Source of the DNA: Terriglobia bacterium
GTDB lineage: Bacteria; Acidobacteriota; Terriglobia; UBA7540
Assembly: GCA_020072655.1 (NCBI GenBank)
Contig: JAIQGH010000076.1
Location: forward strand, 1-33,124
Direction of reading: 5' to 3'
DNA: 33,124 nt
The position numbers and the translations under genes are program-made. The stretch's first letter is position 1. Each line of letters starts with the position of its first letter. A model generated the notes under the pieces. That model worked only from the letters and a program-made list of their open reading frames with translations. It did not search any database and was not told where the DNA came from. Shown here piece by piece: positions 10,114 through 21,311 of the stretch.

Positions 10114-10292
10114 GTATATTTTTAACTCTTATTTTCAATAACTTGCAAGACTGTATGCCATGCAGTCTGCTTGGCTCTTGTCCTACCGAATAGAGATGCT
10201 TCCTGTTTCCACCCCGGCCCTCTAGCCACGATTACCGGCACAGATTCCCCCGGATGACTCTTTGTCACCCGCCGAACGAGCGACTTCTGGGA

Positions 10293-10298
10293 TATAAT
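10293..10298 (+). promoter_or_regulatory. -10 box of the first selenoperoxiredoxin gene
   Basis: An exact TATAAT lies 48 bases before the GTG start. No good -35 box is seen at 16-18 bases upstream, so an activator or an alternative sigma factor is possible. Confidence 0.45.
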
Positions 10299-10346
10299 GG
10301 GAGTGTTCACAGGGCAATTCACTTCGATGCGTTGAGGAGGCAGACC

Positions 10347-10886
10347 GTGCTGACAAAGCCCATTGCGGCCGCAGGGGCAGGAGTGCTGGCCATGGCGTTA
10401 GGGTTGCCGGCGCTAGCGCTGGGGGCTCCCCTGAAGGTCGGTGATCGCGCTCCGGATTTCGCTTTGCCGGACCAGAACGGCCAGGTCGTCAAGCTCAGCG
10501 ACTATCTCGGCAAGAAGAACCTAGTGCTGGCGTTTTATGTTCTAGCCTTCACGGGCGGCTGAACGAAGGAGCTCAAGGCGTATCAGGCTGATATCGCCAA
10601 ATTCGAGCAATCCAACACGCAGGTGCTCGGCATCAGCGTGGACAGTTCTCCGGCCAACAAGGCCTTCGCCGAGCAGATCGGCGTGCACTTCCCGCTGCTC
10701 AGTGATTTCCAGCGCAAAGTCTCGATGGAATACGGCATCCTGAACGAGAAATTCGGCTTCGCCAACCGCACGACCTTCGTGGTGGACAAGCAAGGCATCA
10801 TCCAGCACATCGAGAAGGACGCCGCGGCCATCGACCCGACCGGCGCGCACGCCGCCTGCAGCTTGCTGGAGCACAAGAAGCAGTAG
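10347..10886 (+). CDS. Exported peroxiredoxin-like selenoprotein (Sec at in-frame TGA 10560)
   Basis: AhpC/TSA-family thiol peroxidase read through an in-frame TGA at 10560-10562, giving 179 residues with selenocysteine at position 72. The TGA falls in AFTGG-U-TKEL, exactly where peroxiredoxins have the peroxidatic cysteine of FTxxC(T/P)xE. The frame stays homologous on both sides ([16 protein letters not shown] before, [18 protein letters not shown] and [11 protein letters not shown] after), so this is not a decayed stop. The start is GTG at 10347, with GAGGAGG six bases upstream. A Sec signal peptide (hydrophobic to about residue 25, ending in ALALG) sends it across the membrane. The only cysteine, C171 near the C-terminus, is a possible resolving partner. 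A SECIS-like hairpin follows the TGA. The related gene 81 bases downstream shares all this. Selenocysteine synthesis genes are not in the window. Confidence 0.85.
10571..10608 (+). promoter_or_regulatory. Candidate bacterial SECIS element 1
   Basis: The upper stem pairs GGCG with CGCC and TATCA with TGATA, with one bulged T and the apical loop GGC; a lower stem pairs GCTC with GAGC. The loop begins 23 bases after the TGA at 10560-10562, within the spacing known for bacterial SECIS elements, and the loop starts with G as expected. Confidence 0.7.
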
Positions 10887-10967
10887 ATGGTAGGCGGTAG
10901 GTGGTAGGCGGGGGAAGAGCCAGCTCGTAGGGGCGGCCCTGGTGGCCGCCGTTGCCGCTTTAATCCG
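10885..10967. repeat. GTAGGYG word array between the selenoprotein genes
   Basis: The array GATGGTAGGCGG, TAGGTGG, TAGGCGGGG begins at the stop codon of the first selenoprotein gene; the TAG belongs to the word GCAGTAGATGG. It is followed by GTAGGGGCGGCCC and the palindrome GGCGGCC..GGCCGCC type text. No Shine-Dalgarno for the next gene is visible. Confidence 0.6.
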
Positions 10968-11462
<495 letters not shown>

Positions 11463-11483
11463 GCATGCAGCGTGATGGAAAAG

Positions 11484-11640
11484 AAGTAGGTGGCAGATGG
11501 AATACGGTAGGTGGGGCAGAGAAGGAAGAAAGCAGAAGGCAGTAGGCACCAGGCAGAACCGGAACGGACCCGATCTAGCCAGCACTGGGCTGCGGAGCAA
11601 GAATGAGGCCGGGGTGCCGAGCGGATAAAAAGCCATAAGA
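11484..11640. repeat. Word arrays after the second selenoprotein gene
   Basis: Begins with GAAGTAGGTGGCAGATGG at the second TAG after the gene and continues with CGGTAGGTGG, then AGCAGAAGGCAGTAGG and CACCAGGCAGAACC words. No gene is seen in 11463-11655. Confidence 0.55.
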
Positions 11641-11655
11641 GGCTGACCGGTCATG

Positions 11656-12032
11656 TCACCGCTCATGTGACTCGCTTTCGCCGCTTCTGATCCTAGCGGC
11701 GTTTTCATCAACAACCCACAAATGCTTTTCGAGGGGTTCTGCCTTGACCAATTCGATGACCCTAACGAGCACCGCAAGCACACGTTTTCGACTCGGATTG
11801 TCTAACCGTAGGACCACGATCCCATAATAGTCTTCAGGTCCATAGGTTCGGACATCGCCAAAACCGGCATCTAGGGTAAGCAGGGCGCGCCTTTCAAGCC
11901 GGCACCGTTCGATGATTCCGGCATCATCACTTCCCTGCAGGTCCTCATCCCAGACTGTTACCGCATCATGACCATGCTTGCGTAGGCACTCGGCGACCTC
12001 GGGGTGGAGGTTCTCGTCGGTCTTGAAGCGCA

Positions 12033-12033
<1 letters not shown>
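11656..12033 (-). CDS. DUF5615 family PIN-like toxin
   Basis: A 125-residue PIN-like protein of the DUF5615 (Mut7-C-like) family, a putative ribonuclease toxin. The family hallmarks are visible: the opening MRFKTDENLHPEVAECLRKHGHDAVTV with acidic residues D6 and E7, then LLTLDAGFGD with the second acidic site, and IVVLRLDNPSRKRV near the middle. It follows the DUF433 antitoxin gene with a one-base overlap (TAATG), the usual order of this pair. Stable maintenance or stress response is the likely role. Confidence 0.87.
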
Positions 12034-12389
<356 letters not shown>

Positions 12390-14963
12390 CTACTTGGGGG
12401 CAGCCAAGCGCTTCAGCACCTCGCCCAGCTTCCGATTTTCCTCGCCGTAGCCGGCAAAATCGCCCTGGCGCAAGAGCTGCTGGGCGCGCTCGAAGTGCTG
12501 GTTAGCTTCTTTGATGAGGGCCTGGATGTCGGCGCTCGGTCCGGCGGCCTGAACGGCAGCCGGAGTGGCCGCGCCGGGCAGGGGCGGAGCGGCGGGTGCC
12601 GCTCCCGCGCCGAAGATCGCGTCCTGCTCGAGGGCCCAGCTTCCCGCGGCGGCCATGACCGCCAGCTCGACGTTTGACCCGCGCTGGTCCCAAAGCGTCA
12701 ATTGCTGGGAGATGCCGGGGTCCTGGTCGATGCGCGACTCGACCTGCTGCGGGCCGTAGATGAGTTTCTGCTTGGGGAAATTGAAGACGAGAACTTTGCC
12801 GTAATTGGGCTCATCGCAGCGCGCCGCCATCCAGGCGATCATGTTGTCCTTCCGAGCGGGCGTGAAGGGCACCATGAGGATGAACTCTTCCTTTGTTCCC
12901 ACTTCCGCCAGCTTCATGATGGTGTAATACGGGGCCATGGGCGCGCCCTCGCCCTCGCCCCGCGCGGCGCTCTGCGCCACGCGCCACAGGTCTTCCTTAT
13001 TGTAAAAGACGTGCGGGTCGGTCATGTGGAAGACGGCGTACTTACGCGCCTGGATGGAAAAGAACCCCTCGGGATAGCGGATGTGGGCGCGCAGGTCTTT
13101 GGGCATGGCGTCGAGCGGCTGGAAGACGCCGGGGAAGATGCGCGCGTAGACCTGAATGAGCGGATCGGTCGGGTCGGCGACATAGAAGTTCACGCGCCCG
13201 GTATAAGCATTGATGGTGGCTTTCACGGCATTACGCACGTAGTTTCCGACGCCGGGGCTCGGGTCGGAATAGGGATACCACTCGGAGGTCGTGTAGCCGT
13301 CGAGCATCCAGACGAGCGAGCCGTCGTCGGTAATGACCAGGTAGGGGTCTTCATCGTAGCGGAGGAAGGGCGTCAGCCGCGCCGCGCGGTCGAGGACGCG
13401 ACGATAAATCAGCAGGCGGCTCTCCGGCCGGATATCCGTGGAAAGCAGAATCTTCAGCTCGCCGAAGCGCAGGGCGAAAAGCAGCCTTCGCCACAGGCCG
13501 CTGACGGGGACGCCGCCGTCGCCCTGGTAGGCGGTGTAAACGTTCTTGTCGCCGGCGGGGTAATCGAACTCCTGCGCGCGCGTGCGGACGAAGCAGTAGT
13601 CGTTGGGCAGCTCGCCGTAATAGATTTCCGGCCGCTGGACGCGGATCGAGGTCGTCGAGACCGGCGGGATGTCGCGAATAAACAGCTCCGGGAGGCCTTC
13701 CTTCGTGAACTCATTGACCGGGCCGAGGCAGAGGCCGTAGCCGTGGGTGTAAGTCAGGTGTTCGTTGATCCAGGTCCGGCTGGGAAGGCTGGAGGCGGCG
13801 AGCTCGCGGGGCGAGAGGGAGACTTGGCGGTACACCCCGTCGATCCAGTAGCGGTCGTTATCGACGCGCTCGAAGTCATAGTAGGTGCGGATTTCCTGCA
13901 GTTGGGCGAAGGTGGTCAGCAGCGGCCGGTGGTCCCAGAGGCGGACGTTGCGAATGGTGGGCTGATTGGCGCTGATATCCCCTGCCTTGAGGTCTTCGAC
14001 GGCGAACTCGATGGCGCGGGCGATGTAAGGCAGCTCCTTGTCGATTTCGTTCGGGGTGACGATAAAGCGCTGGATGATTTCCGGGTAGACCGACCCGCCC
14101 AGCACGGCGACGAGCACCAGCGCGAGCCCGCTGTAAATGGGAACTCTCATGCGGCCGCTGACGGCTGCGGCCAGGCTCGCCGCCGCTGTCAACAGGGAGA
14201 GGAACAGCAGGAGTTTCAGCGCCGGCAGTGTGGCGTTCACATCCGAATATCCCGCGCCGAAGATCACGCCGCGGTCGGAGTAAAGGAGGCCGTACATCGC
14301 CAAGCGCACGCGATAGGCCACCAGGACCATGATGATAGCCACGAGCGTCATCAGGTGCGCGCGCGCGGCGGGGGCCAGGCGCGGGCCGCGCGGCGTCACC
14401 CAGACGCCGCCCTCGATGAGATACATCACGATGGCGCTGAACAGGCAGCCCACCGCGGTAATCATCGCCAGATAGAAAAGGAACCAGCGGAAGGGCAATT
14501 GAAAGAGGAAGAATCCCAAATCGAGCCCGAAGAGCGGGTCGGCGTGGCCCATGGTCACGGCTTGCCGCGCCAGGAGGTATTCCTGCCAGTGCGTCATCCC
14601 CCAGTGGCCGAGGATGTATCCCACGAGCAGGACGCCCACCCAGGTCAGCCCGCGGAAGAGAGCCGTGAAACGGTCGAGCGCGCGCAGTTCCAGAACTTCG
14701 CCGTGGACCCGGTACGCGCGCCGGCGCGCGAGCAGCCGGGCGATGAGCAGATTCAGCGCCGCCACCGCCATGAAGCCGACGCCCGCCAGCGTGCTCAGCG
14801 CAATTTGTGCTTTGAGGATCGTGGAGAAGATGACGCGGAAGCCTTCCTGGCGGAACCACCACCAATCCACCAGCAGGCTCGTGCCGCTGCCGAGCAGTGG
14901 CGCGACCACCAGCAGAAAAAGAAAGAGGGCGAGCAGATAACGTGCGCGACGGTCAGGATTCAT
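12390..14963 (-). CDS. UPF0182 family membrane protein (COG1615)
   Basis: Large integral membrane protein of 857 residues. The N-terminal third holds about seven membrane segments, starting with YLLALFLFLLVVAPLLG and including WFLFYLAMITAVGCLFSAIV and LAAAVSGRMRVPIYSGLALV. The rest is an extracytoplasmic domain with the family stretches YTHGYGLCLGPVNEF, EIYYGELPNDYCFV and DPTDPLIQVYARIFPGVFQPL, and a short Ala/Pro-rich tail. The function of UPF0182 proteins is unknown. ATG at 14963 has GGAG seven bases upstream; GTG 14978 is less likely. Its TAG stop lies in a repeat word. The opposite strand is open for 811 codons, a composition effect. Confidence 0.93.
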   Translation of the reverse strand: MNPDRRARYLLALFLFLLVVAPLLGSGTSLLVDWWWFRQEGFRVIFSTILKAQIALSTLAGVGFMAVAALNLLIARLLARRRAYRVHGEVLELRALDRFTALFRGLTWVGVLLVGYILGHWGMTHWQEYLLARQAVTMGHADPLFGLDLGFFLFQLPFRWFLFYLAMITAVGCLFSAIVMYLIEGGVWVTPRGPRLAPAARAHLMTLVAIIMVLVAYRVRLAMYGLLYSDRGVIFGAGYSDVNATLPALKLLLFLSLLTAAASLAAAVSGRMRVPIYSGLALVLVAVLGGSVYPEIIQRFIVTPNEIDKELPYIARAIEFAVEDLKAGDISANQPTIRNVRLWDHRPLLTTFAQLQEIRTYYDFERVDNDRYWIDGVYRQVSLSPRELAASSLPSRTWINEHLTYTHGYGLCLGPVNEFTKEGLPELFIRDIPPVSTTSIRVQRPEIYYGELPNDYCFVRTRAQEFDYPAGDKNVYTAYQGDGGVPVSGLWRRLLFALRFGELKILLSTDIRPESRLLIYRRVLDRAARLTPFLRYDEDPYLVITDDGSLVWMLDGYTTSEWYPYSDPSPGVGNYVRNAVKATINAYTGRVNFYVADPTDPLIQVYARIFPGVFQPLDAMPKDLRAHIRYPEGFFSIQARKYAVFHMTDPHVFYNKEDLWRVAQSAARGEGEGAPMAPYYTIMKLAEVGTKEEFILMVPFTPARKDNMIAWMAARCDEPNYGKVLVFNFPKQKLIYGPQQVESRIDQDPGISQQLTLWDQRGSNVELAVMAAAGSWALEQDAIFGAGAAPAAPPLPGAATPAAVQAAGPSADIQALIKEANQHFERAQQLLRQGDFAGYGEENRKLGEVLKRLAAPK

Positions 14964-15094
14964 GGGGATTCTCCGCACCTATCTTCACACACACGCGTGC
15001 GCCACCGTCAAGAATCTTCGGGTCAATGTCATGCCATGGGTGCAGGCAGTCCAGAAATCTCACTATTTCCGCACGAACTCAAATCTTTCGCAGT

Positions 15095-15180
15095 GGTAGC
15101 CACGACGAGCGCCCTTGCTCGTCCTGGGCTTTTGTAGCAGAACCCACGACGAATCAAACCGCCGATTCGTCGTGGCTACC
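15095..15180. repeat. Double-hairpin element (copy 3)
   Basis: Outer arms GGTAGCCACGACGA and TCGTCGTGGCTACC pair exactly over 14 bases. Hairpin one: GACGAGC with GCTCGTC (15104-15123). Hairpin two: CCACGACGAATC with GATTCGTCGTGG (12 base pairs, 15144-15175). The copy lies between convergent-free gene ends downstream of the UPF0182 promoter side and the aldo/keto reductase 3' end. Confidence 0.85.
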
Positions 15181-15192
15181 CACACGTCCGGC

Positions 15193-16176
15193 TTACCACC
15201 GGTGATGCACGTGCGCGCGGATGAGGCGGTCGTACACGTCGCGCACACTGCGCATGTCGGCCTCGGAGAGGGGCGGAAGGTCCGCGGCGCGGACGTTTTC
15301 CTCGACCTGCGCGGGACGCTTGGCGCCGGGAATAGCGCAGGTGACGGCGTCGAACATGAGGATCCAGCGCAGCGCCAGTTGCGCCATCGTCGCCCCCGGC
15401 GGCACGAGCGGTTGCAGCTTCTCCACGGCTTCCAGCCCCCGTTCAAAGTCCACGCCCGAAAACGTCTCGCCGCGGTCGAACGCCTCGCCCTGGCGGTTAA
15501 AGTTGCGGTGGTCGTCCTTGGGGAAGGCGCTCGCGCGGGTCATGCGGCCGGCCAGCAGGCCGCTGGCCAACGGCACGCGCGCCAGAACCCCCACGCGCCG
15601 CCGCTGGGCTTCCGGGAAAAACAACTCGATGGGCCGCTGACGGAACATGTTGAAGATGATCTGCACCGTCTGGACGCCCGGATATTCGATGGCCTTCAGA
15701 GCTTCTTCCACCTTCTCGACGCTCACGCCGTAGTAGCGGATTTTGCCCGCGCGGGCCAGGTCATCGAGCGCGCCGAAGACTTCCGGGCGGTAATAAACCT
15801 CCGTGGGCGGGCAGTGCAGTTGCACCAGGTCCAGGCAGTCCGTGGCGAGGTTCTGCAAGCTGTCTTCGACAAAGCGCGTCAAATTTTCCGCGTTGTAGCC
15901 GTCGGCGGTGTGGGGCTCCAAGCGCCGGCCCGCCTTGGTGGCCACGCAGATGGTTTCGCGCCGCTCCTTGCGCAGACGCGCGATCAGCCGCTCGCTGTGC
16001 CCCATGCCGTAAACGTCGGCAGTGTCAATGAAGTTGACGCCGAGGTCCACCGCTTTGTGCAGCGCCGCGAGCGATTCCGCATCGTCCACCTGGCCCCACA
16101 TCGAGCCAATCGCCCACGCGCCAAAACTGATTTCTGAAACCTTCCATCCCGTCCGACCGAGCTCGCGATAACGCAT
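15193..16176 (-). CDS. Aldo/keto reductase
   Basis: NAD(P)H-dependent aldo/keto reductase of 327 residues, cytoplasmic. The opening MRYRELGRTGWKVSEISFG is typical of the YgdS/Tas-like branch. The catalytic tetrad is visible: aspartate and tyrosine in FIDTADVYGMGHSE, lysine in CVATKAGRR and histidine in LVQLHCPP. Its substrate cannot be told from sequence. The start ATG 16176 has AAAGGAG nine bases upstream. It stands alone between a repeat element and the exported protein gene. Confidence 0.93.
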   Translation of the reverse strand: MRYRELGRTGWKVSEISFGAWAIGSMWGQVDDAESLAALHKAVDLGVNFIDTADVYGMGHSERLIARLRKERRETICVATKAGRRLEPHTADGYNAENLTRFVEDSLQNLATDCLDLVQLHCPPTEVYYRPEVFGALDDLARAGKIRYYGVSVEKVEEALKAIEYPGVQTVQIIFNMFRQRPIELFFPEAQRRRVGVLARVPLASGLLAGRMTRASAFPKDDHRNFNRQGEAFDRGETFSGVDFERGLEAVEKLQPLVPPGATMAQLALRWILMFDAVTCAIPGAKRPAQVEENVRAADLPPLSEADMRSVRDVYDRLIRAHVHHRW

Positions 16177-16266
16177 AGATTGGATCTCCTTTGAGTCAGT
16201 AAAGTCTTTTCCGACGACGCCGGGGCGCTTTGCCGGAGCGCGCAAACCCCTGCCCGTTCCGTGGCG

Positions 16267-17454
16267 CTAAGGGCCGCCGACGGACAGTTCAACGGACGCC
16301 CCATTGTTAGTCTCCGGGTCGGCCGTGCTCGTGGCGGTGATAGTTACGGTGACGCCCGTGCCGCGGAGCGTCCCGGCCGGGACGAGGACATCCACGTTCA
16401 CCTCCGCCGAGCCCCCCGCCGCAATGGCCGCCTGGGGAGGCACGGTCGGAAGGATCGACCCGCGATTGTCCACGGCCATAAAGCGGAAGGAACCCGACTC
16501 ACCATGGTTGCGCACCACGAAGGTTAGCGTGTTGGTGGTGCCGGCGCGCAGGTCTTCGTATCCGTCGCTGGGGCCGATTTCGACCGTCGTGCCAAGGAAC
16601 TGGGTCGAATACATCCGCTGGAAGGGCAGCCCGCTCCCGTCGAGCCCGCTGATGGCTACGCGGAATGGCTGATGGGGCAGAATCACGGTTCCCAAGTACT
16701 CGTGATCTTCCGGGCCCGAGCCTTCTTCCTTCACGCTGATCGGCTGGATCGTTTCGGCGTCCGTCGAGACCAGCTTGAACTCCGCCGACTGGAGCGCGCC
16801 GCTGATCGTGGCCTGCAGGGTCTGGGGCCGGCCAGCGAGCGGCTGCCCGGGGATTTTGAAGTACCCTTCGTGCCCCGGACGCCCGCCCAGTCGCACGAAC
16901 TCGACCCGCAGCACGTAAAGCTCGGTTTCAGCCGCGACGCGCAGCCAGAATCGCCCCGTGCCACTCAACTGGACGCGCCACTTCCCCTTTTCGGGAGAGC
17001 CGATGGTCACGATGCGCCCGCAGGTCCATGCAGTGAACTCCACCCCGCTCTCACCTGATGTGACGGCGGCGCCGGACGGCCGCAAGAGCGTCAGCTTCGT
17101 CCCCGGCGCGTCGAAGGAGAGCGAGAACGTGACGCGCTTGACCGTGGAATCGATGGGCACGCCGAACTCGCGCGACTGGTCGCGCAAGTGCGCGGTAGCG
17201 TAAAGGACGGTGTCGGCGTTCTTCACCGTCGCCTCGCGCATCAGGTGCCCCGCAGCGGCCATTTCCGAGGGCTGCAGGAACATGGGCTGCCCGCCCGTCT
17301 GTTCGGCGAGGCGAATGTAGGTGGGATCTACCGGCCCGCAGGTGCCCGGAGCGAAACGTCTCGATTGCTGCTGGCCAGTCTGGGCGGCCAGCGCGGAAGC
17401 GAGGGCCACCACCAACCCGAGGACTGCGGCGAGGACAAGGAACCTGCTATTCAT
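16267..17454 (-). CDS. Exported protein with C-terminal Ig-like domain
   Basis: A 395-residue protein with a Sec signal peptide (MNSRFLVLAAVLGLVVALASALAA has a charged start, hydrophobic core and A-x-A end). The middle (about 80-290) is beta-rich, with LRPSGAAV and GKWRVQLSGTGRFWLRVAA, resembling the Ig-like and beta-sandwich part that follows VWA domains in VWA7/hemicentin-like proteins; no VWA domain is present here. The C-terminal 110 residues look like a CARDB/NEW3-type Ig domain (LTFVVRNHGESG, VPAGTLRGTGVTVTITATS). It is probably a secreted or periplasmic binding protein. No ligand can be named. Start ATG 17454 lacks a clear ribosome binding site. Confidence 0.7.
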   Translation of the reverse strand: MNSRFLVLAAVLGLVVALASALAAQTGQQQSRRFAPGTCGPVDPTYIRLAEQTGGQPMFLQPSEMAAAGHLMREATVKNADTVLYATAHLRDQSREFGVPIDSTVKRVTFSLSFDAPGTKLTLLRPSGAAVTSGESGVEFTAWTCGRIVTIGSPEKGKWRVQLSGTGRFWLRVAAETELYVLRVEFVRLGGRPGHEGYFKIPGQPLAGRPQTLQATISGALQSAEFKLVSTDAETIQPISVKEEGSGPEDHEYLGTVILPHQPFRVAISGLDGSGLPFQRMYSTQFLGTTVEIGPSDGYEDLRAGTTNTLTFVVRNHGESGSFRFMAVDNRGSILPTVPPQAAIAAGGSAEVNVDVLVPAGTLRGTGVTVTITATSTADPETNNGASVELSVGGP

Positions 17455-17459
17455 GACGA

Positions 17460-18932
<1,473 letters not shown>

Positions 18933-19028
18933 CGGAGAGCCTCTGGCAGCGTGCGGCCACGTTTGGTCTAGAGGACGAACCAGCTTAGCCGAATCGAGGC
19001 GAGAACATCAAACCCAATAACGGTGGAA

Positions 19029-19120
19029 TGGTGGCCACGGTCAGCGCTTTTGCTGGCCGTGGGTTCTTGTCGATGGGGAAGAGCCTACGGTCAATCAGAA
19101 AACGATTGACCCGGGCTACC
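19029..19120. repeat. Double-hairpin element (copy 4)
   Basis: Hairpin one: CCACGGTCAGC with GCTGGCCGTGG (11 pairs, one wobble, 19035-19062). Hairpin two: GGTCAATC with GATTGACC (19089-19111). Both share the basal text ACGGTCA; the element ends in GGGCTACC. Confidence 0.7.
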
Positions 19121-19122
19121 TG

Positions 19123-19497
19123 TTAGGGCTTAGACAAAGGAGCGAGCAGCAGAGGGAGGGGACGAAGCTCGCGCTTCAGGGGGTCCAGCATGAAACCCAA
19201 CGCCTCCAGAGAGATGCTGCCCAGCAAAATGCTGTCATCTTTCTCTCCGAAGATGACCGGCGAAGCGGCCTCCTCGCCGTTCAGGCGAAACAGCGCTTGC
19301 CCAAGGGGGCGCTTGATCTCCGTGCCGTCGGCAAGAATGAAGGTCTTGGTGCGCCGCGCCGTAATACCCAGCCGGCGCAGCACCCGTGCCGGCACGACCG
19401 AATAGAACGCTCCAGAATCCACCAGGAACTTCAGCCGGGCGGCGCGCTTCGGCCGGCGGGGATTCGCGATGGTCGCTTTAATGGACGTGAGGCCCAT
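19123..19497 (-). CDS. Retropepsin-like aspartic protease (clan AA)
   Basis: A 124-residue protein with the single-domain retropepsin pattern: the catalytic LVDSGAFYSVVP near residue 27, a flap region with ILADGTEIKRPLG, and the second hydrophobic motif ILLGSISLEALGF. Such proteins need to dimerise to form an active site. No signal peptide is seen. The gene is divergent from the VWFA gene; ATG 19497 follows AAGG by seven bases. The physiological substrate is unknown. Confidence 0.82.
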   Translation of the reverse strand: MGLTSIKATIANPRRPKRAARLKFLVDSGAFYSVVPARVLRRLGITARRTKTFILADGTEIKRPLGQALFRLNGEEAASPVIFGEKDDSILLGSISLEALGFMLDPLKRELRPLPLLLAPLSKP

Positions 19498-19564
19498 CCC
19501 GGCACCTTCCCAAACGCAGTGTAGCTTCCCGCCCAGAGCCCGTCAAATGTTGCAGCGCAGGCTT

Positions 19565-19586
19565 GGCGGCATAAAGCCGCCGCTAC
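19565..19586. repeat. GGCGGC hairpin upstream of the VWFA gene
   Basis: GGCGGC and GCCGCC pair around ATAAA and are followed by GCTAC, the same kind of end as the double-hairpin elements. It lies in the 127-base divergent intergenic region. Confidence 0.5.
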
Positions 19587-19624
19587 TATTGTTCTCGGCG
19601 AGGTTCGAATCTAAACTACCTGAC

Positions 19625-21256
19625 GTGCCGCGAGCAAAACCCAAGAGGGAGATTCTCTGTGCAGGGCTGGCCTGCCTGGCGCTCCTGGGGCAGATGCGCG
19701 GCGCCGACGCCCAGCAGGTGCCGCCGTTGCGCGTGACGACCCGGCTGGTTCAGGTGCACGTCATCGCCCAGGACAAACAAGGTGAGCTGGTCCAGGACCT
19801 GACCCGCCAAGACTTCGTGCTGTTGGACGAAGGCCGCGAGCAGCCCCTCAGCACGTTTAACGTCGAGTCCCACACGCCCTCTTCCCCCTGCCTGGAGACG
19901 CTCGCGCCCAACACGTTTTCGAACCGCATGGAACGCTGTCTGGACGACCTGGGCGGGGCCACGGTGATCCTCTTCGACGCCCTCAACACCCGCCTGACCG
20001 ATCAAGCCTACGCCCGGCAGCAGATTATCAAATTCCTCGAGCACCTCCAGCCGCAGGACCGCGTGGCCCTTTATGCCCTGGGTCAGGGCCCCCTGATCCT
20101 CCAGGATTTCGCCAGCAGTCCCGGACTGCTGCTGCGCGCCCTCACCGAATACAAGGGCGGGCTCGCGGCGAGCTTGGACACCTTCGTGGCGGGCGACGCG
20201 GAGACCGGCATCGGTCAGTTCAATACCTGGATGGACGAGCTGCAGAAGAACTTGTACGAGTACGCCGGGCAGGACCGCGCCTTGCGAACGATTCGCGTGC
20301 TGGCGGCCATCGCCAACCATGTGGAACGGATTCCGGGGCGGAAGAACCTGATTTGGGTTTCGGGCAGTTTCCCGGTGGGGTTTGAGCGCAACTCGGTACC
20401 GACGCTCGAAAAGATCGCGGGGGACAGGGCGCTCTTTGACTCCGAGTTCGATCGTGCCGTGCGGGCGCTCGACCAGGCGCGCCTGGCGATTTATCCCTTG
20501 GATGCGCGCGGCCTAATGGCGCCGCGCCAGTACGGTGCCGACCGCGCCAGCATCGGCCTGGATCCCTCCGGCACCGATTCGGCCACCTTCCTGGACATGC
20601 AGATGCTGGCCAAGCGCACGGGGGGCCGAGCCTTCTTCAATGACAACGATCTGGTGGGCGCCCTGCGCCGCGCGGCCGACGACTCGCGGCTGGTCTATGT
20701 GCTGGGCTACTACCCGACGCACAATGAATGGAGCGGAAAATTCCGCCGCATCAGAATTCAAGTGAAGCGGCCCGACGTTCGCCTCTGGTACCGGCAGGGT
20801 TACTTTGCGCAGCCGCAAGAACCCGCCGGCACTTGGTACGGTCAGTCCGTTCTGAACTCTGCCATCTGGAGTCCGTTGAGCGCTACGGGATTGGGAATGA
20901 CCGTGCGAGTCCTCGGAACCCGCGCGGGGGCGCTGGATTTAGAGCTGCTGATTGACCCGCAGGACATCGCGTTCCAGGCCCAAAACGACGTCATGGAAGG
21001 CAAACTCGACGTGAAGCTGGCACAGCTTGGGCGCGACGACCGGCTCCTCGGCACGACGTCTCACGTGGCTTCCCTGCGCTTGACTCGCGCGCAGTACGAG
21101 CAGGCCGTCGAGCGCAAGGCGGTGATTCTGCCTGAGCACCTGGAGGAGGTCGCGGGCGTCACCTTGCTGCGTGTTATGGCGCGCGACTTCCGCTCTAATG
21201 CGCTGGGGTCAGTTAGCGTGCCCCTGAATCGCCCCCCTGCCCCTCCCAGGCCGTAG
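19625..21256 (+). CDS. Exported VWFA-related protein of the Acidobacteria type
   Basis: A 543-residue exported protein of the family known as VWFA-related Acidobacterial domain. After a signal peptide (REILCAGLACLALLGQMRGADA) come the family opening LRVTTRLVQVHVIAQDKQGE, LTRQDFVLLDEGREQPLSTF, then the VWA-like core VILFDALNTRLTDQAYARQQ, GRKNLIWVSGSFPVG and LAIYPLDARGL, and the ending YVLGYYPTHNEWSGKFRRI and VKRPDVRLWYRQGYFA. The metal site is changed: FDALNT stands where DxSxS is usual. A start at GTG 19625 suits the signal peptide; the frame is open further upstream, but there the sequence is repeat. The role is unknown; family members are exported and very common in Acidobacteria. Its stop lies in CCGTAGCGCCG. 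Confidence 0.9.
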   Translation: MPRAKPKREILCAGLACLALLGQMRGADAQQVPPLRVTTRLVQVHVIAQDKQGELVQDLTRQDFVLLDEGREQPLSTFNVESHTPSSPCLETLAPNTFSNRMERCLDDLGGATVILFDALNTRLTDQAYARQQIIKFLEHLQPQDRVALYALGQGPLILQDFASSPGLLLRALTEYKGGLAASLDTFVAGDAETGIGQFNTWMDELQKNLYEYAGQDRALRTIRVLAAIANHVERIPGRKNLIWVSGSFPVGFERNSVPTLEKIAGDRALFDSEFDRAVRALDQARLAIYPLDARGLMAPRQYGADRASIGLDPSGTDSATFLDMQMLAKRTGGRAFFNDNDLVGALRRAADDSRLVYVLGYYPTHNEWSGKFRRIRIQVKRPDVRLWYRQGYFAQPQEPAGTWYGQSVLNSAIWSPLSATGLGMTVRVLGTRAGALDLELLIDPQDIAFQAQNDVMEGKLDVKLAQLGRDDRLLGTTSHVASLRLTRAQYEQAVERKAVILPEHLEEVAGVTLLRVMARDFRSNALGSVSVPLNRPPAPPRP

Positions 21257-21274
21257 CGCCGACCGGAACCGGTC
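21253..21274. repeat. GTAGCGCC hairpin at the VWFA stop
   Basis: The stop TAG sits in GTAGCGCC, followed by GACCGG-AA-CCGGTC, a perfect six-pair hairpin. It resembles the stop-linked hairpins after clpB, glpK and the serpin gene. Confidence 0.45.
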
Positions 21275-21311
21275 CTGATGAAATCGCGCGGCCGGCATCT
21301 GGAGAAATCTC

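Noticed and set aside
10254-10562. First peroxiredoxin frame as a truncated gene or pseudogene
   Set aside because: Homology continues past the TGA, the paralogue has a TGA at the same catalytic position, and both have the same hairpin at the same distance; two independent stops there are unlikely.
12702-15137. 811-codon open frame on the plus strand
   Set aside because: It lies antisense to the UPF0182 gene, has no family likeness, and is explained by high GC content and few stop codons on the opposite strand.
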